Assembly: GCA_002719335.1 (NCBI GenBank)
Contig: PBHE01000017.1
Span: 5,317-53,451, forward strand
Source of the DNA: Acidimicrobiaceae bacterium
GTDB lineage: Bacteria; Actinomycetota; Acidimicrobiia; Acidimicrobiales; Poriferisodalaceae
Length of the DNA: 48,135 bases
Direction of reading: 5' to 3'
Of this stretch, positions 42,868-48,135 are shown in pieces (positions within the stretch are counted from its first letter, which is position 1; the number at the start of each line of letters is the position of its first letter). The notes under the pieces were generated by a model. It was given only the letters and a program-made list of their open reading frames with translations, was not told the DNA's origin and searched no databases. The position numbers were made by a program, and so were the translations under genes.

Positions 42868-44004
42868 TCAGTCGCGGAAAATGGCGGCAGAAGCAGTGAA
42901 GCCATGAAGGAACGAATGCTCGCCAACGGGCCCAATTTCACCAGCGCAAAACATCCCTGCTACAGCTTCACGTCGGACCAAATCAGCGATGATTGCAGCA
43001 TCGTGATCTGGATGTTCGAACAGATGAGATCCTCTTCCGTTACAAGTGAAGACCAAGGCGCCATCAGCAGAATCAATTGGCTCGACTAAGAGACGTAAAT
43101 CTTCGTCGGCTGACTCTGCGTCGCGTACTTGGAATTGGACCGTGCTCCCTACCGGCGCATTGTCACCGATGGCAAGACTTCCAGTTCGCTGATCCGCGCC
43201 CAAAACGGCTCGAATCAGGAAATCACCGGTGCCAAATTCGACCTTATGTTCGTCGATCACTCGACCGATGTGAAGTCCCTGGTTCACGAGTAATCGCTCA
43301 TTTTCGCTCAAGCCGTTGAACATTTCCTCCAAACGCCTTAAGGCGGGTTTCCCACCCAATTCCTGAATCAAATTTCCTTCTGCTGCCGTGACGATTAGCG
43401 GCAACCCCACTGGTCGGCAACCCTGAGAGACCAGAGGTTCGACCTGGGTAGCACCCCCAATTAAAAGTCCAACTGCTCCAGCGTCGTAAATCTGATCATC
43501 GAGTAGAAATCTATTTCCATTAGGCGTGTTGGCCCCAGAGGCTAAACCGCCGATGATCTGGAGGTCAGGCCGCGAAGTGGACCACGCGTCGACAGCCAGC
43601 TCGGCTGGAAAACTAAAAGGATCAGCTAAAAGAATCAATGTGTGTGCTTCCGCGTTGGACAGTTCATCAATCTTGATAACGCCGTCCGGTGCTTGTCGAG
43701 CTTCAAGTCGAATGGTCGACACCGTTCCAGCGAATTTGCCAGCCCACACGGCTACAGCGCCCTGCTCTTCAACTTCTCTCGCTCCTGCTATGACAGAAAC
43801 TGCTGTGGTTCCGACAAGTGTTTTCGGTTGGAGTAGTTGATGTGTTGCCGCTAAAAAATCTTTGGCATGAATAATGAAATCGCCCGAGATAAAGACCGCC
43901 ACAGCATCTGGGGCATGCCCAATAACCTCCAAGATCTCGCCAATAGTTTCGCCTATAGCGACTCCGGGGTCGTTATGTGTTGAGAGGCTCGAAGCGTAGG
44001 GCAT
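42868..44004 (-). CDS. FIST domain protein
   Basis: 378-residue FIST N plus FIST C protein. 'GCRPVGLPLIVTAAEGNLIQ' and the C-terminal 'AGMFCAGEIGPVGEHSFLHG' are the family's two hallmark motifs. FIST domains are proposed small-ligand (amino-acid) sensors, often fused to kinases or cyclases; here it stands alone. Starts 2 bp after the DUF6941-like gene and is followed by transketolase, all on one strand. Confidence 0.88.
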   Translation of the reverse strand: MPYASSLSTHNDPGVAIGETIGEILEVIGHAPDAVAVFISGDFIIHAKDFLAATHQLLQPKTLVGTTAVSVIAGAREVEEQGAVAVWAGKFAGTVSTIRLEARQAPDGVIKIDELSNAEAHTLILLADPFSFPAELAVDAWSTSRPDLQIIGGLASGANTPNGNRFLLDDQIYDAGAVGLLIGGATQVEPLVSQGCRPVGLPLIVTAAEGNLIQELGGKPALRRLEEMFNGLSENERLLVNQGLHIGRVIDEHKVEFGTGDFLIRAVLGADQRTGSLAIGDNAPVGSTVQFQVRDAESADEDLRLLVEPIDSADGALVFTCNGRGSHLFEHPDHDAAIIADLVRREAVAGMFCAGEIGPVGEHSFLHGFTASAAIFRD

Positions 44005-44006
44005 GG

Positions 44007-44399
44007 CTATTGTGGAGATTCTTCAAGAACCGTGAGTGGCACAGTTGTCACGGCCCCGGTATCTACCCTGCAGTGGGCTTCAATGGTCATGGGTCCAGCG
44101 AGTTCTACCGTCGCTTGTACGAGGTTGTAACCAAACTTTCCGGGCTCAACGCTGACTGGTTGAACGTTACGAACGCCCATCGGCTCTCCGTCTGAATGAA
44201 AGGTAACTTCAAGCGCTGCAAGTCCTTGGTGGTCGACTGGACACCTTAAGAGCACCATCAAATGAGGTTGTATGGTGACCGGAAATTGACCTGGAGCATT
44301 GAGCGAAAAGTGCACGCCTGACAGATCAAGACGCGCTGTTCCGCCTTCAGCTTGACGCATTTCGAGGTGTTCTAGGAATAGTGCTGCGATGATTTCCAC
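44007..44399 (-). CDS. Conserved protein, DUF6941-like
   Basis: 130 residues, one soluble beta-rich domain. 'MEIIAALFLEHLEMRQAEGG' followed by 'PVTIQPHLMVLLRCPVDHQG' recalls the DUF6941 pattern, although the match is from memory and weak. No function known. GTG 44399 start without a clear Shine-Dalgarno; first gene of the minus-strand run that ends with fbiC. Confidence 0.6.
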   Translation of the reverse strand: MEIIAALFLEHLEMRQAEGGTARLDLSGVHFSLNAPGQFPVTIQPHLMVLLRCPVDHQGLAALEVTFHSDGEPMGVRNVQPVSVEPGKFGYNLVQATVELAGPMTIEAHCRVDTGAVTTVPLTVLEESPQ

Positions 44400-44506
44400 A
44401 AATTGAGACTATGCGAATTAGGGACCGGAGACTCCTGCCTCGCTGCGAGCTTCCTGTTTCGGCCTACTGTCTTGGATTGTTAGCTTTAGAGAATTTCGCT
44501 ACAGAG

Positions 44507-45169
44507 ATGGGCCAACCCCAAATGACGGAACATAGCCACCGTTTCCGAGTCGAAACACCGATGTTTCCCCTTGGCAGCGTTTTGTTCCCAGGAGCCACTC
44601 TCCCTCTCAACGTATTTGAAGAACGTTACCGATCTCTAGCCCAGCGCTGTGTGGGCAACGAGGAACTCTTCGGGGTTGTTCTGATCGAAAAAGGGCACGA
44701 GGTTGGGGGAGGGGACGTCCGTTCCTCGGTCGGGTGTCTCGCCAGAATCTTTGAACATCGAGAATTTGCAGATGGACGATGGGCTTTGTTAGTTCGAGGC
44801 GAAACCAAAATAATGATTGACGAGTGGCTCGCAGACGATCCCTATCCCGTAGCAATTACAAGCGACTTTCCTGATGATGTCAACGACGGATCCATAGAGC
44901 AAGGTATGGAGGTTCTGAAACGACTAGCGGACCTCATAGCGAAGGCGAAAAGTGTCGGCTACGAGATGCCAACCATTGATCCCGAAGCCTTCGCTGTCGG
45001 AGCCGACGCGGAAGAACTCGGATATCGGATAGCGCAGTTGACTCCGTCGGGGCCATTTGACCGCCAAAAAATTTTAACGCGAAGAAGTTGCGCAGAAAGA
45101 CTTAGCTGCGTTGAAGAACTGATTATTGGGCTTGAAGAAGTTCTTGACGCAACCAGAGGTAACAAATGA
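44507..45169 (+). CDS. LON substrate-binding domain protein
   Basis: About 220 residues. 'MFPLGSVLFPGATLPLNVFE' followed by 'ERYRSLAQRCVGNEELFGVV' and 'GCLARIFEHREFADGRWALL' are the N-terminal LON domain, without the AAA+ or protease parts of Lon. Such stand-alone proteins are common in actinobacteria; their role is not established. The frame opens at 44411, but ATG 44507 (or 44522) gives the family start and leaves about 100 bp to the divergent gene. Confidence 0.82.
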   Translation: MGQPQMTEHSHRFRVETPMFPLGSVLFPGATLPLNVFEERYRSLAQRCVGNEELFGVVLIEKGHEVGGGDVRSSVGCLARIFEHREFADGRWALLVRGETKIMIDEWLADDPYPVAITSDFPDDVNDGSIEQGMEVLKRLADLIAKAKSVGYEMPTIDPEAFAVGADAEELGYRIAQLTPSGPFDRQKILTRRSCAERLSCVEELIIGLEEVLDATRGNK

Positions 45170-45237
45170 TGGCTGGTGGGGTCGGACGTCTTGTCTGGCA
45201 TGCTTGGGAATCGTCCAACCCCCATAAGTAGGGCGCA

Positions 45238-45552
45238 GTGTCGGATCAACATCGAGGACTAAGAACTGACGTTGAAGGTCTACTTGCGACCCTTCGCGCC
45301 TATGTGGCGCAGGAAACCATAGGACCCCTACGGGGTCTCGGTCGCTATCTCAGCTTTGGAGTCGCCAGCTCCGTCTGTTTCGGCGCAGCCGCCATCTTCT
45401 TAACCCTGGCGGCTATTCGTAGCTTGCAGGAACTCACGACAATCTTTGAGGGCACGTGGTCGTTCGTGCCATATCTGGCCGGAATCGCAACAGCGCTCTG
45501 CTTCTTTGTTCTGGCTTTACTAGCGATAAAGCGCGATGGAAGGCGCCGTTGA
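45238..45552 (+). CDS. Small membrane protein, actinobacterial Holin-X-like
   Basis: 104 residues with two hydrophobic segments ('GVASSVCFGAAAIFLTLAAI' and 'FVPYLAGIATALCFFVLALL') after an amphipathic head, the layout of actinobacterial 'holin-X' family proteins. Not evidence of a phage. GTG 45238 start. First of three small membrane genes upstream of trmI. Confidence 0.65.
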   Translation: MSDQHRGLRTDVEGLLATLRAYVAQETIGPLRGLGRYLSFGVASSVCFGAAAIFLTLAAIRSLQELTTIFEGTWSFVPYLAGIATALCFFVLALLAIKRDGRRR

Positions 45553-45553
45553 A

Positions 45554-45778
45554 ATGGTCGATAAGGAAAACAACAAGACCCCGCCAGTTAGCACCGACGA
45601 TTTGCTCCACAGCTTTGAGCGCGTCACCGGCGAAGTCGATGAAAAAGCGACAACGTTTCACAGGCCCGGGATCGTTATCGCGAGCGTCGTAGTTACGGGG
45701 ATAATTCTGATCGCGTTCGCCCTGGGGCGCAGGGCCGGACGAAAACGTTCGACTGTTGTCGAGATTGTCCGAGTCTGA
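45554..45778 (+). CDS. Single-pass small membrane protein
   Basis: 74 residues: a polar head with 'PPVSTDDLLHSFERVTGEVD', one transmembrane segment ('IVIASVVVTGIILIAFALGR') and a basic tail ending 'STVVEIVRV'. I recall similar short proteins in actinobacteria but no function. ATG 45554 is 1 bp after the previous stop; ATG 45536 is a possible start with an overlap. Its stop overlaps the next start by one base (TGATG). Confidence 0.62.
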   Translation: MVDKENNKTPPVSTDDLLHSFERVTGEVDEKATTFHRPGIVIASVVVTGIILIAFALGRRAGRKRSTVVEIVRV

Positions 45779-46017
45779 TGAGACTCCTTGACGACATAAG
45801 AGAGCGGCCTCCTGGTCGGATCATTAGATCGGCTTGGCGACGGGGGCGATTGGGTAGCGGGACTTGGATGGCCTTAGCAATCTTGGGCACAGGGTTCCGC
45901 CTACTTAAGTACCTAAGCCGTCGCCGATCTGAAGTTGCTCATCGAGCTGAATTGAGACCAGGAGAATCTCTAAAAATCAGACACCTCAGCGAAGACCGAC
46001 GCGGTCAACAGGTCTAG
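45778..46017 (+). CDS. Small basic membrane-associated protein
   Basis: 79 residues with a basic head, one hydrophobic segment ('GTWMALAILGTGFRLLKYL') and an Arg-rich tail. Family not recognised. Overlaps the upstream gene by one base and ends 2 bp before trmI, so it is probably in the same transcript. Confidence 0.6.
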   Translation: MRLLDDIRERPPGRIIRSAWRRGRLGSGTWMALAILGTGFRLLKYLSRRRSEVAHRAELRPGESLKIRHLSEDRRGQQV

Positions 46018-46019
46018 GC

Positions 46020-46820
46020 ATGGCGAAGTCCGAAGCTTCGGCCACTCGCGGCACCGTGCTTGAGGTCGGCGAGCACGTCATCCTCATCGATAATCGCCAA
46101 CGTCGCTACCTCATTCAGTTGGAAGAAGGCGGTGAATTTCACTCCCATGCAGGGGTGATACCACACGATGTGATCATCGGAAATTCGGAAGGCAGCGAGT
46201 TTCGCACCGCGTCAAACGCTCGGTTTGTTGGATTGCGGCCAACGCTTAGTGACCATGTTCTAAAAATGCCTCGAGGAGCTCAGGTCATTTACCCAAAGGA
46301 CCTTGGACCGATCATTATTCTGACTGATATCTCTGCTGGTGCACGTGTCTTTGAATCCGGCGTCGGTTCCGGGGCGCTTTCGACAGCGCTCTTGCGTGCA
46401 GGAGCTGACGTGACGGGTTACGAGATTCGTGAGGACTTTGCTGCAAAGGCCCAGTCGAACGTTGAAATGTTTCTTGGAGCCAGCGCTCTTGACCGATACG
46501 AAGTGAAGATTCGCGATGCCTACGAGGAACATGAAGATCGCGATTTCGATCGTGCTGTTCTTGACCTACCTGAACCGTGGCAAGTGGTGCCCCATTTGGA
46601 GAAGTCTCTGAGGCGTGGTGGAATTCTTGTTGTCTATAACCCCTCGATTATCCAGGTGCAGAATCTCCGCCAACGGCTCGCTCAAGGTCCTTGGGCCATG
46701 ATCGAAACGATCGAGGTCCTGCATCGGACATGGCACATAGAAGGCCACTCTGTGCGACCTGACCACAGAATGGTCGCTCATACTGGATTTCTTACCCATG
46801 CCCGACTACTGGCAGTTTGA
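46020..46820 (+). CDS. trmI: tRNA (adenine-N1-)-methyltransferase (TrmI)
   Basis: SAM-dependent enzyme that makes m1A58 in the tRNA T-loop. 'GARVFESGVGSGALSTALLR' is SAM motif I, 'DRAVLDLPEPWQVVPHLEKS' the catalytic motif IV with Asp, and the N-terminal beta domain ('EVGEHVILIDNRQRRYLIQL') matches the TrmI family. 266 residues fits. In many actinobacteria trmI lies near the pupylation/proteasome genes; here none is visible before the window ends. Confidence 0.93.
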   Translation: MAKSEASATRGTVLEVGEHVILIDNRQRRYLIQLEEGGEFHSHAGVIPHDVIIGNSEGSEFRTASNARFVGLRPTLSDHVLKMPRGAQVIYPKDLGPIIILTDISAGARVFESGVGSGALSTALLRAGADVTGYEIREDFAAKAQSNVEMFLGASALDRYEVKIRDAYEEHEDRDFDRAVLDLPEPWQVVPHLEKSLRRGGILVVYNPSIIQVQNLRQRLAQGPWAMIETIEVLHRTWHIEGHSVRPDHRMVAHTGFLTHARLLAV

Positions 46821-46830
46821 TTGAGCGATA

Positions 46831-48009
46831 GTGGTCGTCGATCTCATCTTCGGGCTCTTGTTGGCGCTTGCAGTCTTCACTGGGTGGACCGGTGGGCTTA
46901 TTGGCCGCCTTGTCAGTTGGGTTGGGTTTACCGCAGCTGCAATAGCGACCGCTCGCTGGGCGACAGTGACGCTCGACGCGTTGAATATCACGGGTAAACA
47001 TCAACGCCTTGGTGCTGCTTCTGTAGCTGTGGTGCTCGGTGGTGTGCTCGGCCATGCAGTCGGGTGGCGGGTAGCGCGCGGTTTGAGGAGTTTGGTTCCA
47101 CGGCCCCTGCGATGGCTTGATTCGCTCGCTGGTGTCGTGGTCGGGATTGGCGCTGTTGTTCTTTTAGTTTGGATTCTCGCACCGGCTCTTCTCTCCGTAC
47201 GTGGCTGGCCTCAGGACCAAGCCAGAGCTTCCAAAGCGATCGAAGTAGTAGAACGATGGACTCCGACGCCTTCATATGGCGGAGGTCTTTTAGGTCGCCT
47301 TACCCAAGATTGGGGCGTAGTTCCGACTTTTGGTTCCGACACACCCGCAGTCGATGTGGGTGAGTTGCCTAGAGAAATAGTGATAAGTGCAGAAGTATTA
47401 GAAGCTGCCGCCGCGTCAATAATTCGAGTCAGTGCCGTCGCTTGCAGCCAAAGACAGAATGGAACGGGTTTCGTTATATCGCCCGGGATGGCGTTAACGA
47501 ACGCGCATATAGTCGCCGGGTCACAAAAGGTGGAGATAGCGCTACCTGGAAGGACACTTGAGCAGGCTTCGGTGCTGGCATTTGACCCGGAACGGGACCT
47601 TGCCCTGCTGAGGGTGGACTCGACCATCGCACCCTTGCAGCTCGAATCACCGCTAGCCGGACAGTTGGCAGGAGTGATCGGTCATCCAGGCGGCGGGCCG
47701 TTACGAACCGCCCCCATACGTCTCGTGGAACGCGTTACTGCGCATGCCCGCGATCTTCACGACTCGGTGGATACGACTCGCAAGGTCTGGTTCGCCGCGG
47801 CGAAACTACAAACGGGAGACAGCGGTGCGCCAGTCATCGACACTAACGGCGCAGTCGTGGCCGTGATCTTCGCGGTAGCACCTCCCAACGCGTCAGATTA
47901 CGAGCGGACTGCCTATGCATTGGACAGGTCAGAGATGGCAGGGTTCATGGCTGAGGTCAGAGCATTTGGTGATCGTACCGTGGTGAATACCGGAAAATGT
48001 TTGGGTTAA
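46831..48009 (+). CDS. MarP-like membrane serine protease (CvpA plus trypsin-like domain)
   Basis: 392 residues. The N-terminal 120 hold four hydrophobic segments of a CvpA-like domain; the rest is a periplasmic chymotrypsin-fold protease with 'ALTNAHIVAG' (His226), 'DPERDLALLRV' (Asp256) and 'LQTGDSGAPVIDTNG' (Ser331). Cys205 and Cys390 correspond in place to the disulfide of Mycobacterium tuberculosis MarP, which protects against acid and oxidative stress. The name is by resemblance; target unknown. GTG 46831. Confidence 0.85.
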   Translation: MVVDLIFGLLLALAVFTGWTGGLIGRLVSWVGFTAAAIATARWATVTLDALNITGKHQRLGAASVAVVLGGVLGHAVGWRVARGLRSLVPRPLRWLDSLAGVVVGIGAVVLLVWILAPALLSVRGWPQDQARASKAIEVVERWTPTPSYGGGLLGRLTQDWGVVPTFGSDTPAVDVGELPREIVISAEVLEAAAASIIRVSAVACSQRQNGTGFVISPGMALTNAHIVAGSQKVEIALPGRTLEQASVLAFDPERDLALLRVDSTIAPLQLESPLAGQLAGVIGHPGGGPLRTAPIRLVERVTAHARDLHDSVDTTRKVWFAAAKLQTGDSGAPVIDTNGAVVAVIFAVAPPNASDYERTAYALDRSEMAGFMAEVRAFGDRTVVNTGKCLG

Positions 48010-48081
48010 AGCGACCCAATAAGTGCGAACGAATGACCTAGAGAGGCCCTTAAGATCGCCTGAAGCGCGATACCAGGCCTA

Positions 48082-48135
48082 CTAAGCCTCGATGTAAATA
48101 CATTCGCCAGGGCATTCCTCGGCAGACTCAATAAC
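48082..48135 (-). CDS. Ferredoxin, 3' end only
   Basis: Reading the minus strand from the window edge gives 17 residues and a stop: 'VIESAEECPGECIYIEA'. The CPGEC-I-x-I-E ending is the C-terminal cluster-binding part of small [4Fe-4S]/[3Fe-4S] ferredoxins. The rest lies outside the window. Convergent with the MarP-like gene, with 72 bp between them holding nothing recognisable. Confidence 0.75.
   Translation of the reverse strand, partial: VIESAEECPGECIYIEA

Noticed and set aside
45238-45552. Phage holin pointing to a prophage
   Set aside because: No integrase, capsid, tail or lysin genes are near, and the family is a general actinobacterial membrane protein.
47211-47627. A 138-codon open frame on the minus strand
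   Set aside because: Antisense to the protease domain of the MarP-like gene; low-complexity translation without motifs.
1-48135. CRISPR array, insertion sequence, rRNA or tRNA genes
   Set aside because: No regularly spaced direct repeats, transposase-like proteins, terminal inverted repeats or tRNA cloverleaf/T-loop patterns were seen in the intergenic gaps.

Overview
The window reads as a chromosomal segment of a free-living actinobacterium, most likely of the class Acidimicrobiia and possibly marine. The reasons are: a single-chain FO synthase (CofG and CofH fused, as in actinobacterial FbiC), actinobacterial families such as DUF3151 and DUF4031-like proteins, a MarP-type CvpA/serine-protease fusion, a TrmI tRNA methyltransferase, and a secreted M23 peptidase carrying the 'GYWLVAADGGIFAFG' repeats that I associate with Acidimicrobiia. 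Base composition looks moderate (close to balanced) and is even across the window. I see no insertion sequence, prophage, CRISPR array, rRNA or tRNA. Genes are densely packed on both strands; no gap exceeds 300 bases, and the longest (about 220 bp, 4308-4531) separates two divergent genes.

The most notable item is at the left edge. Two apparently separate open frames (37-612 and 613-1014) are one gene interrupted by an in-frame TGA at 610-612. Read through, it gives an AhpD/carboxymuconolactone-decarboxylase-like protein whose redox motif is Cys-Phe-Tyr-[TGA]-Ala-Ala-Ala-His, that is CxxU followed by the conserved His, with a Glu 12 residues before the Cys as in AhpD. A 9-bp stem with a 5-nt loop follows at 628-650 and fits the bacterial SECIS model. 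I call it a selenoprotein.

Region by region: 1-1014 selenoprotein peroxidase; 1046-10156 acyl-CoA dehydrogenase, M20 peptidase, lipoprotein, D-aminoacylase-type amidohydrolase, cyclophilin, two crotonases and a CPA2 antiporter; 10186-12086 HisN-like phosphatase and AI-2E-type permease; 12108-15856 DUF4031 plus a queuosine-mannosyltransferase-like glycosyltransferase, the repeat/M23 peptidase and an alpha/beta hydrolase; 15967-20059 AtuA-family protein, FAH-family protein, a GGDEF remnant and a third crotonase; 20252-24001 a coupled minus-strand operon (phosphodiesterase, FAD oxidase, gamma-glutamyltransferase); 24061-28451 SirB1-like protein, second acyl-CoA dehydrogenase, histidine phosphatase and pyruvate kinase; 28455-31851 hydrolase, DUF3151, MobA, rhodanese and RNase D; 32983-36701 glcDEF plus a small coiled-coil protein; 44399-36743 (minus) a run DUF6941-like, FIST, transketolase, transaldolase, HxlR regulator, FbiC; 44507-48009 LON-domain protein, three small membrane proteins, TrmI and the MarP-like protease; the right edge cuts the 3' end of a minus-strand ferredoxin gene.

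Taken together the genes describe an aerobic heterotroph that oxidises acyl-CoAs and glycolate-type hydroxy acids, makes F420 and molybdenum cofactor, and uses selenium in at least one redox enzyme. All assignments come from reading motifs; no database search was run.
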